NCBI GenBank assembly: GCA_964035775.1
Contig: OZ038315.1
Span: forward strand, 22,119,163-22,183,162
Source of the DNA: Osedax frankpressi
Taxonomy: Eukaryota; Annelida; Polychaeta; Sabellida; Siboglinidae
DNA length: 64,000 nt
Reading direction: 5' to 3'
The position numbers were made by a program, and so were the translations under genes. The notes below the pieces were generated by a model. That model was not told the origin of the DNA, did not search any database, and saw only the letters and a program-made list of their open reading frames with translations. The first letter of the stretch is position 1, and each line of letters opens with the position of its first letter. Shown here one piece after another: positions 27,736 to 40,768 of this stretch.

Positions 27736-28273
27736 AGATGAACACATATTCTATATATTTGACAAAACATTATTTTATATACATATTAATGTACTTTATA
27801 TAATAATTATTATTTTGTAATTATTTAAATATATTCGTATTAAGTTCATCGATTAACATATTGACTAAAATTATGAATATCATATTTACTTTATTCTTTG
27901 ATTTAAATTTGTATTATATGTTGTATGTTATACAACAATAGTTACATGTTAATAATTGACTTATTGTATTCATATTTTATGAAAGTTTGTCATTTTTGTA
28001 TAATATTACAAGAATAAATTTATTTTCAAGAATATTTTATTACATAATATATTATTATTCATTTATTAATATATTATATTCTATTGTCTATCTGTATTTG
28101 AACTTGTGTATGATAATCCGTGAATTGAAACTTGTAATCTTTTTTTTCTATAATTTTGCTTTATTATTAATTTACATAATGTATATTTATTAATTATATT
28201 ATGCATTATATAAATATAATAGATTGCAATATTGATCTGAAACTTATTTTTATTAACCTGAGAATACCACAAT

Positions 28274-28633
28274 AATCTGTTTTATAAGTTTACATCATAA
28301 GTTTATATCATATGTAATGATATAAGGATTAAAGTATAAACATTTACAATTTTCAGTTAAATTAATTTACAATAAATATATTTACTTGTTTTATATATTG
28401 ATTTAAAATGATTGCATATAGTATTGCAAGTTATTATTTATATATATTGTCTAAATCTGTTTTATAAGTTTACATCATAAGTTTATATCATATGTAATGA
28501 TATAAGGATTAAAGTATAAACATTTACAATTTTCAGTTAAATTAATTTACAATAAATATATTTACTTGTTTTATATATTGATTTAAAATGATTGCATATA
28601 TTATTGCAAGTTATTATTTATATATATTGTAAT
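28274..28633. repeat. 180-bp tandem duplication, two copies
   Basis: AATCTGTTTTATAAGTTTAC starts both units, at 28274 and 28454; they differ at a G/T in TGCATATA(G/T)TATTGC. The same pair is present in the second 4.2-kb copy at 32503-32862, so this smaller duplication came first. Confidence 0.9.
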
Positions 28634-29292
28634 TTTATCTTACTCAAAGCAATTGCATAATTTACTTTATTAGGTTATTATAACCATACTATATATATAT
28701 CTATTGTATATCTATATTAATATCTATTGTAAACTTTTACTTTACTTATTTGTATTCTATATATTTATAAATAATAATATATTTACACATTCATATACAA
28801 ATGTATATATAATTAATTTATTTACATTTTTATACAAATATGTACGAAACAAATAGCATTTCTCATTTGTTTAATTGCAACTTTTATAGATTAGGATATG
28901 TATATTTAAAGTTAGCGTAAAGTTATTAACAAAAGTAGGATGAGTTGATCATAGACATATTTTAATATTATTATTTTATAACGTATAATTAGTATATAAC
29001 AATTCTATATGAATACCCCGTATGAATATTGTGAATATTATGAATATTGTGATATATGATATACAAATAATTTATCAAATATGTTCTTAATATTATATCA
29101 TATATTATAATCCTACAAAGTGGATAATAATGAGTTTAATATAAAAAGAGGTTGAAACCATTATTTTAAAGAATACAAATATTTCTATATACGTTTTTAG
29201 AACTACAATATTACAAAAATATACTTAATAATAAATGAAATATTTTGATAGATTTTGAAATTAAGTTCTAGTAAATCATGTAACTGTATACG

Positions 29293-29323
<31 letters not shown>

Positions 29324-29520
29324 TATTATAATAATTGAGAAATATAATAATATATTAAATTGAGATATTATTAATATATATATAAATATATAAATTGTAA
29401 TTTTGAAATAATAATAGAGAAACAAAATTGCAGCTGCAGTAGCAGTAGCAGTAGCAGTAGCAGTAGCGGTAGCAGTAGCGGTAGCAGTAGCAGTAGCGGT
29501 AGCGTCAGCAGCAGTAGCAG

Positions 29521-30594
29521 TAACAATTAACATCGGTCTCGCTAAAGTCTCACATCTTGCATTTGACGATGATATTGTAGTGTTTTCAGATACAACCGAG
29601 GAGTTACAAAGGCAAGTAAATTTATTGTCCGCACATTTCAAGCAATGTGGCCTCTCGGTTAATCCTTCTAAATGTAAAACCCTCAATATTGTCGTAAACC
29701 AAAAACGCGGGGTGTGAGCATGCGAAAGTAGACCCTTCCTCAACATTGGTCTGGAGAATATCGGCGCGTTGCAGGTCCTCGATATATACAAGTATCTGGG
29801 AATAGAGACTGGAATACTTAAGCCAAATAATGGTCCGATCTATTGTAATTTTAACAATAATCTTTCTAAATTAGATCGGGCCCCGCTAAAGCCTCACCAA
29901 AAAGTTGAGCTGTGCAGGGATTACCTCATCCCCGCAAGTATGCACATGCTCAACTTTTCTGGCCCTACCAAACGAGGCCTCCAGTCTCTAGACAAAGCAA
30001 CACGTCGGTATGTCCGTAGATGGCTTCGACTACCAAAAGACACATCGCTGGGGGTATTTCATGCATCCACCGACTCCGGAGGTCTCGCTATCCCCGTTCT
30101 GGCTCTGACCATACCGGTCATCAGGAGCCAGAGAATGGCAAAAATCCTCGGTGGTGACGATCCCCTGGTAGAAATATTAGGTAGTCGAGATAGACTTGGT
30201 TGGTCGGTACCACCTTCTAAAGACGGTGTTCCTCTGCGTAGTACATCCGAAGTGCGCGCTTCCCTAAATGAGCAACTAGTACAGAGTGTCGATGGGCGTG
30301 TTTTGGTGCCTGGTAATAAACTAAACGGTTGGATAAGATGTAATCGTCTGATTAACGCACACGAGTACATCAATGTATTCAAATTGAGACATAATATCCT
30401 CCCTTGTCCAGCCAGGGCCAGACGCGCCTATCCGGAAATAAATACTCAGTGCGCGTTTTGCGGGTACCCGAATACCACAATGACACATATTCTGCAGAGG
30501 TGCCCGCAGACACACGTTGCCAGGGTAAGACGTCATGACAAAGTGACGGCGATGCTAGCGAGTTCGTTGGAAAACAAACGTTATATGTGTTTCC
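29521..30594 (+). mobile_element. R2-clade LINE fragment, copy 1 (cut at both ends)
   Basis: The 5' end abuts a (GCAGTA)n tract at about 29430-29520. Translation reads LAFDDDIVVFSDTTEELQ, the F-A-D-D box of R2 reverse transcriptase with Ala changed to Asp, then an in-frame TGA near 29717, then a long frame from 29769. That frame holds the RT thumb (LDKATRRYVRRWLRLPKD), and the CCHC knuckle CAFCGYP...HILQRC. It ends when the tandem-duplication junction cuts the element. Without the catalytic Asp pair context, the endonuclease and its 5' domains this copy cannot be active. Confidence 0.85.
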
Positions 30595-31071
30595 TATAAT
30601 TAAACTATATTATATACTACTATTATTATACAAACCGATTTAATATTGAATTAATATGGTATTTAAATATAATTATATATTACACCTTTAATGAAAGTAT
30701 TTAATACAAATATAGTGCGATAATATACAAATGTTTTTAAATTTTGTTCATAATATAGTTTCAATGCAACTACAATAATAATGCAATTTGAGTGTAAGCA
30801 TTAATAACATAATTATGATCCAATATAAATAAACTATATTTTGATTTAAATGCCAAATGCATGATTACTTATAAAGAATACAATTATAATTTACTTTTAT
30901 ACTTTAAAATTTTATAATTATATAATAAGACATTTTCCCATACTTTAGTTAACTGTATGTTATTGTATTACTATATCTATTTAAATAATTGTATTTTTTT
31001 TAATCAATTGAATATATATTATGGATGCTATAATAACTTATTGCATTGTAATTGACACATGTTTTCTCAAG

Positions 31072-31964
31072 GTTGTGCTCCTAAGATTGAAGGAGGTTCT
31101 AGTTCTGAATGCGAAAGTGAAGAAAGTGATGGAGAGGGTATTGAAGCTAAGGCTATTCGAAAAGCTAACCATAAACTCAGAAAGGGTTAAAATATAATTA
31201 TAACATCAATTATAGTAAATAGACTCTATCCATTATTAAACTTTCATAATTAACATTCATTAAAATTTAACTTTATTTATATTGTTTAAATTATATGAAT
31301 ACATTTAATAGTTATTATATAATACATTTATTATAATTATATATTTATATCATTACTTTTCTAAGTTATTCTTCATTTTAAATACATCCATTTAATTATA
31401 CATTTAATTATACATTTAATTATACTTGCTATTTCATATGAATATTTGATTTTGACAGCAAAGAAAAAGAAAGAAAAGGAACTAAAGAAATTAATTAAAA
31501 AAGAGAAGAAGGATGACGGTTATGGCAAAGTTAAAAAAGAGAAAATGTCCGTCCCGAGAGATACCGATGAAATAAAGCACAGCCATACAAAGCAATTTAA
31601 ATATAGCAGCCAATCCGTGAAAGTCAAGAATGAACGGTTTTCTGAAGATCGCTATTCCGCACAAGAAGCAAAAGATAGACATCAAATGAAGATAAAAAGA
31701 GAGCCAAGTGTAGAAGAACGTCGTAACGAGGTGAATAAACTGCGGATACCTCGCAGACGAGGAGAACGATCCAAGCATTCTTGGTCTCCGGACGACAAAC
31801 TAACGAGGGGTTCTCGAGGATCAATTGAGGTAAAGTCTGAAGGTAGATCAGAGAAGAATAGATCTTCGAATTCGAGACCAGAGAAAAGATATCGAGTTTC
31901 TCCTTATGAAAGATCGGAAAAGAAATCTGATAGGAGATCCTTTAGATACAGTTCTCCGAACTGA
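31072..31964 (+). pseudogene. Duplicated RBMX2 exons 5 and 6
   Basis: Exact copies of the last two RBMX2 exons at 31072-31185 and 31459-31964, with splice sites kept. They lack exons 1-4 and a promoter, so they can only be used by splicing from the upstream gene, which would give the same protein with a different 3'UTR. Confidence 0.8.
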
Positions 31965-33654
31965 AGATGAACACATATTCTATATATTTGACAAAACATT
32001 ATTTTATATACATATTAATGTACTTTATATAATAATTATTATTTTGTAATTATTTAAATATATTCGTATTAAGTTCATCGATTAACATATTGACTAAAAT
32101 TATGAATATCATATTTACTTTATTCTTTGATTTAAATTTGTATTATATGTTGTATGTTATACAACAATAGTTACATGTTAATAATTGACTTATTGTATTC
32201 ATATTTTATGAAAGTTTGTCATTTTTGTATAATATTACAAGAATAAATTTATTTTCAAGAATATTTTATTACATAATATATTATTATTCATTTATTAATA
32301 TATTATATTCTATTGTCTATCTGTATTTGAACTTGTGTATGATAATCCGTGAATTGAAACTTGTAATCTTTTTTTTCTATAATTTTGCTTTATTATTAAT
32401 TTACATAATGTATATTTATTAATTATATTATTCATTATATAAATATAATAGATTGCAATATTGATCTGAAACTTATTTTTATTAACCTGAGAATACCACA
32501 ATAATCTGTTTTATAAGTTTACATCATAAGTTTATATCATATGTAATGATATAAGGATTAAAGTATAAACATTTACAATTTTCAGTTAAATTAATTTACA
32601 ATAAATATATTTACTTGTTTTATATATTGATTTAAAATGATTGCATATAGTATTGCAAGTTATTATTTATATATATTGTCTAAATCTGTTTTATAAGTTT
32701 ACATCATAAGTTTATATCATATGTAATGATATAAGGATTAAAGTATAAACATTTACAATTTTCAGTTAAATTAATTTACAATAAATATATTTACTTGTTT
32801 TATATATTGATTTAAAATGATTGCATATATTATTGCAAGTTATTATTTATATATATTGTAATTTTATCTTACTCAAAGCAATTGCATAATTTACTTTATT
32901 AGGTTATTATAACCATACTATATATATATCTATTGTATATCTATATTAATATCTATTGTAAACTTTTACTTTACTTATTTGTATTCTATATATTTATAAA
33001 TAATAATATATTTACACATTCATATACAAATGTATATATAATTAATTTATTTACATTTTTATACAAATATGTACGAAACAAATAGCATTTCTCATTTGTT
33101 TAATTGCAACTTTTATAGATTAGGATATGTATATTTAAAGTTAGCGTAAAGTTATTAACAAAAGTAGGATGAGTTGATCATAGACATATTTTAATATTAT
33201 TATTTTATAACGTATAATTAGTATATAACAATTCTATATGAATACCCCGTATGAATATTGTGAATATTATGAATATTGTGATATATGATATACAAATAAT
33301 TTATCAAATATGTTCTTAATATTATATCATATATTATAATCCTACAAAGTGGATAATAATGAGTTTAATATAAAAAGAGGTTGAAACCATTATTTTAAAG
33401 AATACAAATATTTCTATATACGTTTTTAGAACTACAATATTACAAAAATATACTTAATAATAAATGAAATATTTTGATAGATTTTGAAATTAAGTTCTAG
33501 TAAATCATGTAACTGTATACGTATATATATATATATATATATATATATCTTATTATAATAATTGAGAAATATAATAATATATTAAATTGAGATATTATTA
33601 ATATATATATAAATATATAAATTGTAATTTTGAAATAATAATAGAGAAACAAAA

Positions 33655-33747
33655 TTGCAGCTGCAGTAGCAGTAGCAGTAGCAGTAGCAGTAGCGGTAGC
33701 AGTAGCGGTAGCAGTAGCAGTAGCGGTAGCGTCAGCAGCAGTAGCAG
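33655..33747. repeat. (GCAGTA)n/(GCGGTA)n tract at the 5' end of the R2 copy
   Basis: Hexamer repeat GCAGTA with GCGGTA variants, directly joined to the first R2-derived base. The same tract in copy 1 is at about 29430-29520. Confidence 0.85.
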
Positions 33748-35534
33748 TAACAATTAACATCGGTCTCGCTAAAGTCTCACATCTTGCATTTGACGATGAT
33801 ATTGTAGTGTTTTCAGATACAACCGAGGAGTTACAAAGGCAAGTAAATTTATTGTCCGCACATTTCAAGCAATGTGGCCTCTCGGTTAATCCTTCTAAAT
33901 GTAAAACCCTCAATATTGTCGTAAACCAAAAACGCGGGGTGTGAGCATGCGAAAGTAGACCCTTCCTCAACATTGGTCTGGAGAATATCGGCGCGTTGCA
34001 GGTCCTCGATATATACAAGTATCTGGGAATAGAGACTGGAATACTTAAGCCAAATAATGGTCCGATCTATTGTAATTTTAACAATAATCTTTCTAAATTA
34101 GATCGGGCCCCGCTAAAGCCTCACCAAAAAGTTGAGCTGTGCAGGGATTACCTCATCCCCGCAAGTATGCACATGCTCAACTTTTCTGGCCCTACCAAAC
34201 GAGGCCTCCAGTCTCTAGACAAAGCAACACGTCGGTATGTCCGTAGATGGCTTCGACTACCAAAAGACACATCGCTGGGGGTATTTCATGCATCCACCGA
34301 CTCCGGAGGTCTCGCTATCCCCGTTCTGGCTCTGACCATACCGGTCATCAGGAGCCAGAGAATGGCAAAAATCCTCGGTGGTGACGATCCCCTGGTAGAA
34401 ATATTAGGTAGTCGAGATAGACTTGGTTGGTCGGTACCACCTTCTAAAGACGGTGTTCCTCTGCGTAGTACATCCGAAGTGCGCGCTTCCCTAAATGAGC
34501 AACTAGTACAGAGTGTCGATGGGCGTGTTTTGGTGCCTGGTAATAAACTAAACGGTTGGATAAGATGTAATCGTCTGATTAACGCACACGAGTACATCAA
34601 TGTATTCAAATTGAGACATAATATCCTCCCTTGTCCAGCCAGGGCCAGACGCGCCTATCCGGAAATAAATACTCAGTGCGCGTTTTGCGGGTACCCGAAT
34701 ACCACAATGACACATATTCTGCAGAGGTGCCCGCAGACACACGTTGCCAGGGTAAGACGTCATGACAAAGTGACGGCGATGCTAGCGAGTTCGTTGGAAA
34801 ACAAACGTTATATGTGTTTCCTCGAACTTCACATTAGAACGCCGACTGGTATTCTTAAACCAGATCTTATCACTTGTCGTGACGGCTTAGCAGTAGTCGT
34901 CTACACGCAAATCACCACTGACCCATCAGTCATGGATGAGAGGTTTGATCAGAAAACTCATAAGTATGACATACCTCTCGTCCGCGAATTCGTGATTAAT
35001 ATAACCGGTGCTTCTGAGGTTAAATTCGGAGCGCTCATACTAGACTGGCGTGGGCAACTCGCCCCTCGGTCCGATACGCTCCTGAATAGCCTCGGAATGT
35101 CAGCATCGGTAAAAGAATTAATCACGATTCGGACGTTGGAAGGTGGTGTACGAGAATACAGACACTACATGCGATCTACATAGGCTTACTACGTACACCA
35201 ATGACTGATTAGGTGTTGTGCGAAACTAGAGAACCAAACTTTACTCATTTATTATACCCTCCCGCTAAAATTAACTACACCACATTACCACGTTAACTTC
35301 CCATCATATATTATTATTATACCTACCTCACATATTTCAATACGATTTCACACCGCCATGTTATTATTAATACATCTCTTTACCTTTTTTTTCTTATTGT
35401 TGGTTGTTTTTATACGTAAACCCCTACTCGTACATTACTATCAATGTTCATCATTTGTCTAACAATCCCTAAATGGTGAAGCCCAGCCAAAGTTTCTTTG
35501 AAATAATAAATGGGACAATGAAAGTTGTCCAGAA
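33748..35534 (+). mobile_element. R2-clade LINE, 5'-truncated copy with intact 3' end
   Basis: Same element as at 29521 but running on to its 3' end. The frame from about 33996 to 35183 reads RT thumb, the CCHC knuckle (CAFCGYP, HILQRC, then RVRRHDK) and the restriction-like endonuclease (GILKPDLITCRDGLAVVVYTQ, then KYDIPLVREF and the R2-typical LDWRGQLAPRSD). It stops at TAG 35181-35183 and a 3'UTR of about 350 bases follows. The upstream RT part (FDDD box) is separated from it by an in-frame TGA near 33944. All domains before the RT catalytic box are missing, as is usual in 5'-truncated LINEs. Both ends abut GTA-type microsatellite. No 28S rDNA, the classic R2 target, is present. Confidence 0.88.
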
Positions 35535-35535
35535 A

Positions 35536-35818
<283 letters not shown>

Positions 35819-35871
35819 GGCATTATCCAAATGAGTAATTAATTCAGAATATCGATGGTCGGGTCCTCGTA

Positions 35872-36440
35872 CGCGCATGATTACAAAAACCTATTAAAAC
35901 TACGACATCATATCCTCCTTGCCCAGCCGGTCTAGACGCACCTATCCGCCAATAGACAATCTGCGTATTGCGGATATCCAAACACTACATCGATATACAT
36001 TTTGCAAGAGGTGACCGAATATCCATGATGCTAGAGTACGAAGTCATGACGCTGTGCCGGTGTTGCTAGCGAGTTCGTTTGAAAAAAGCGTTATAAATGT
36101 TTCCTCGAACTATATATAAGAATGCCGACTAGTCTAATTAAACGAGACATTATTACATGTCGTGACGGCTTACCAGTAGTCGCCGATGCGCTGATAACTA
36201 CCTACCCATCAGTCATGGATGAAAGATATGATCAGAAAATTAACAAGTACGATATATCTCTCGTATTCGCGAGTTCGTGATTAATATATACGGAGCCTTA
36301 GAAGTCAAATTCGGAGCGCTCATGCTAGATTGGCGTTGGATAATCGCCCCCGATCCACTTCGCTATTAAATTATCTCGGAATATAAGCACTGGAAGGAGG
36401 TATACGAGCATACAGACACTACATGCGAGCAACATATTTT
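35872..36440 (+). mobile_element. Older R2-clade LINE fragment
   Basis: A diverged stretch resembles the CCHC-to-endonuclease part of the element above: the plus strand repeats CGACATCATATCCTCCTTG-, CATTTTGCAAGAGGTG- and TGTCGTGACGGCTTA-type blocks in the same order up to ACAGACACTACATGCGA. The frame is broken several times by small indels. It follows directly after the microsatellite, so it looks like an earlier insertion of the same family. Confidence 0.82.
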
Positions 36441-36821
36441 TTACAACGTATATCGTAGCGTTTTATATTATGTGTGACCCAAAAATTGGCCTCTCTAAAC
36501 GCGAATTTTTTAAATTATAATTTAAATACAGATACTAATTATTATTCTAATTAACATATGTTAATTAGAATGAATATATATTCATAATATTTGACTTAGA
36601 CATACCATTTTGACTTTCCATTCTCACTAATATGATATTATATCATGCGGCTAAAAATATATTGAAACTTTAGATAGATTTAGACATTTAAAAATACTTA
36701 AAGTGACGTGTTATAATCAATTTACATCTTAAAAGTTATATAAATATCTAGTAGTGACATCCAATATTAGTTTATCTCACACGATATTGTATATTAATAA
36801 AATAATATTATTTGGAATCTG

Positions 36822-36869
<48 letters not shown>

Positions 36870-37432
36870 AATATATGAATGAGTGTGTGTGTGTGTATGT
36901 ATGGGTATAATTGTGTATCTTGTATATGTATTTTCGTATGTATGTATATATGTTAGTGTATGTGAACATGTGTATATTTATATGTATATGTAATGATATA
37001 TAAAACTAATAGGTTATAGTTTTCTAAACACGCCAGTGAAATACAATACTGTAACGTGAATTCCAATATATTCAATATATTAAAAGTAACTCTTATTAAA
37101 AGTAACGCTAAACTAACATCGATTACCAGGTATCACCAGACCAAAATAAGCTACATTTGTGTATTTGCATATTACGGTATATAAAATTAAATATATGAAT
37201 CTAAACTAATTCAACAAATTATATCGAGTAACGGTTTAAATTATATAATTATATTTTTGTAATTTATAAAATACCACTAAAATAACTTTGATCACCGGAT
37301 TCAAATGAGCTAGATTTTATATATTTGCATATTATAAAAAATACAAGGTATAATAATATATAATATACATGTATTTAGATTGTATAAAATATGAAATGGA
37401 ATACCGAGCAACGCCGGGTCTATATCATCTAG

Positions 37433-37500
<68 letters not shown>

Positions 37501-38410
37501 ATGTGTGTGTGTGAGTGTGTGAGTGTGTGTGTATATGTGTGTGTTCCTAGACTCAAATTTAAAAACAAATTTTAATCCGTAATAATAATAATAATCCACT
37601 GTTAACTAAAATAATTGTAATAATAAACAATAGATTACAAACTGCATAACAAATAAAACCACGATAAAACAACAAATGAATAATTTATAGAAATAATTCT
37701 TAATATAACCTAAATAAATATCATCATAAAAAATATATTATCTAAAAAATGAAGGAAATTAAATTTAATTACTACAATAATATATTAAATAATTAAGAAA
37801 ATTCAAAATAATACTGTAAAGTTAAAAGAATTTAATGTATAAAAATGTATAAAAATACAACAAATGATAATAAAATAAAATTCTTAATTTATATTATAAT
37901 TATTAATATTATTATCATAATTATTAATAAATGCATAGACTCTTTTGATAACGTGTACAGTATGGGAACAAACACGAATACAAGTATACAAATATATTAG
38001 TGTGTGCAATTTTCATTGTTCTTTATAAAAACAGTTTATTCAATAAATAATAACATTTTGAAGGATAAATTAAATAATATAGTATTTACAGCGGGAAGTA
38101 CTAAACCTCTTAAAACCTCTTAACAGCATATATTTCTAATAGTCAACAATCCATCAATAATTCTATAATTCAACATCAAGTCCTTACATATTAGCCATTA
38201 TTATCACAAATATCTATAATAGTTCACTTGTATTCATAATAAAACATAAGCATAGTATATTTTATTCGTACAATCAAACATATACTATTATATAAATATA
38301 TGCAGATAATACTTCTAATAATGTATCCGAATATAATCGAAATAAACATGAATTTAGTATTTTATGAATAATAGAATAATAAATAACTAATATCACTGGA
38401 TAAAGGAAAA

Positions 38411-38448
<38 letters not shown>

Positions 38449-38453
38449 TATAT

Positions 38454-38497
<44 letters not shown>

Positions 38498-39294
38498 ATT
38501 GATAAAGCTAAATATATCTACTTTAATAGAAATAATATAAACATAAAAATAAAGATAGAAAACAACCTCTTTGGTAAAGTAAGTATATGTAAATTTATAG
38601 GAATATACGAAATATTAAAATATTAAAAAATAAATTATGCAAATAATGTAAATGTTATATAAAATTTCCAAAATATTAAAAATTGAATCAATATTAAAAT
38701 TGGGTAATAATATGATATCTATAATACATTATGATTTAGTTATATATACATATATATTGAGTTATGTACATTTAACATTTAGTTATGTACACTACAATAA
38801 ATAATTTAAAAAAATGATTTATTTAAAAAATGATATACACATATACATTTACATAATCATAGATCATAAAATATAACAACTAAATATTTATACATATAAT
38901 AAAATGTAATAAAATCCAGTCTTTAAAATCCAAAAATATAATAACATATTTAAAAGAATATATTTATGAAAGAATTATAACTGGGATATTAGAGAAATAA
39001 AAAATTTTAAATTAGAACAATATTAAAGAATTCCTATTTTAAAATTCATATCAAAATAAAATATAATTAATATCAAAATTATACAAAAAATAAAATACAA
39101 AGCATATTTAGATTATTATTAACTAAAATGAAGGTAACTATATTTGAATATTTTTCTTATTTGCGATTTCCATAATTTTTTTTACCATGCTTACAATTGT
39201 AAAGTAATATTCTTACATAATTAACTTAAAAATTACTTTAAAAATTAAAAAATGATTGCAATACTATTTCTACTATTATTATTATTATTATTAT
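36441..39294. other. AT-rich intergenic DNA with microsatellites
   Basis: No exon is supported. It contains (AT)n tracts at 36826-36865, 37435-37494 (passing into GTGT) and 38416-38490, and a perfect 28-bp palindrome at 36544-36571. Confidence 0.6.
36544..36571. repeat. Perfect 28-bp palindrome
   Basis: ATTCTAATTAACAT followed by ATGTTAATTAGAAT, fully self-complementary. Confidence 0.9.
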
Positions 39295-39494
39295 NNNNNN
39301 NNNNNNNNNNNNNNNNNNNNNNNNNNNNNNNNNNNNNNNNNNNNNNNNNNNNNNNNNNNNNNNNNNNNNNNNNNNNNNNNNNNNNNNNNNNNNNNNNNNN
39401 NNNNNNNNNNNNNNNNNNNNNNNNNNNNNNNNNNNNNNNNNNNNNNNNNNNNNNNNNNNNNNNNNNNNNNNNNNNNNNNNNNNNNNNNNNNNNN
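39295..39494. other. Assembly gap of 200 N inside a (TTA)n tract
   Basis: Exactly 200 N, a conventional placeholder length, preceded by (TTA)n. True length unknown. Confidence 0.99.
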
Positions 39495-40372
39495 TTACAC
39501 AAACGACATATGCAAATTTCTAAATTTTCCCTTGATTTCCGTTATTGATATTATAATTGGTGTCAAAGGAGGCATCATAATATTATTATGAGTAATGATG
39601 ATAACTGTCCTAGGTTCACTATTAGAAATATAACTAGCTTCCTATTTTATTGCTGATGAATTAAGGGAAGATTCAAATTTCTAGATATCATCATATGTAT
39701 GTCATACAGATGTGAACGTGTTCAATATATGCATTGATATTTCTTCTTTAGTAAAAACTTTCTTCATTCAGTTATCTGCTTATCCCTGGTAGGATTGTAC
39801 TGTTCGATTCTGACTTTGATCCTTATGCTATTGGCTTGGAATGGCAATGTTTAGTACTGTGATAAAACATGGGTATGATATTTGAGTTTTAACCAGTTGC
39901 ATTTAGCTTGTTTCTACTGTTATGGTAAGTAACTTAATTTGAGACTCATTTTTACCATAGATTTAGAAACAACATTGTAACTACTTTTTTGGGAAGTAAA
40001 CATATATGATTGATGGAATATACATATATATATATATATATATATATGTGTGAATTTATTATATATAAATGCAATCTTGCAAAAATTAGTTTATATGAAT
40101 TTATATGACGTCATAAACAAACTAATCTTTATATTGACCACTTGTTAATGGATTTAATAATACAATGAATGAATACAATGAGTCATATTACTAATAGATA
40201 TTTCAATACATACATATATACATAATAACTTATGTAATTTCACTGAAATTGATATAAATCTATATATATACAATTTCAAATTTTTGTGGTGATATAGAAG
40301 TTTAGATATATATAGCCATGAGTCATCGAGGGAACGAACTAGAAAATGAGGCGTGACGTATTGCCATGAGCC

Positions 40373-40398
40373 TATATAAACAATTTATATTGAGTTCA
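40373..40398 (+). promoter_or_regulatory. TATA box and initiator of the LPMO gene
   Basis: TATATAAA at 40373-40380 is followed 25 bases on by TCAGTT, an Inr-like start with its A at 40398. A CRE-like TGACGTA lies at about 40354. The ATG is 32 bases past the Inr. Confidence 0.6.
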
Positions 40399-40429
40399 GT
40401 TTATTCTAAATCTGCGATTGAGATACAAA

Positions 40430-40710
40430 ATGGTAAGTAAATTGTTTATAATGTTCATATTTTAATTTATAGTTAAGTATATATAATACTTAAATTCTGG
40501 ATAAAGCAATTTTTCATAGTTTATTCATAAATTAATATATTTAATGTGTATTTAATAAAATTAAAATGTAGTATGGAAATAATTAAATAAATAATCTACC
40601 TCTTGAGTTATAATGAACTGGCACACCATAAATTGTAGATATATGATAACTAGAAAATATTTCATTATATTTCGATCAATTATATACAATATATCCTATT
40701 TATATATTAA

Positions 40711-40768
<58 letters not shown>

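Larger units (their letters stand above)
26366..30594. repeat. 4.23-kb tandem duplication, copy 1
   Basis: Runs from within RBMX2 intron 4 to the middle of an R2 element, then joins copy 2 at 30594/30595. The junction reads ...TGTTTCC|TATAATTAAAC; the two parent sequences share only the single T there. Copy 1 holds RBMX2 exons 5-6, a nested 180-bp duplication and a cut-off R2 fragment. Confidence 0.95.
30595..34821. repeat. 4.23-kb tandem duplication, copy 2
   Basis: Differs from copy 1 by one seen substitution (28203 G against 32432 T) and one AT dinucleotide in the (AT)n tract near 33520. This near-identity means a very recent event or an assembly artefact from unresolved haplotypes. Confidence 0.95.

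Noticed and set aside
30059-30536. Minus-strand frames inside the R2 copies
   Set aside because: Shadows of the R2 coding strand, repeated at 34286-34763.
39245-39591. Frames across the N gap
   Set aside because: Unknown bases; not readable.
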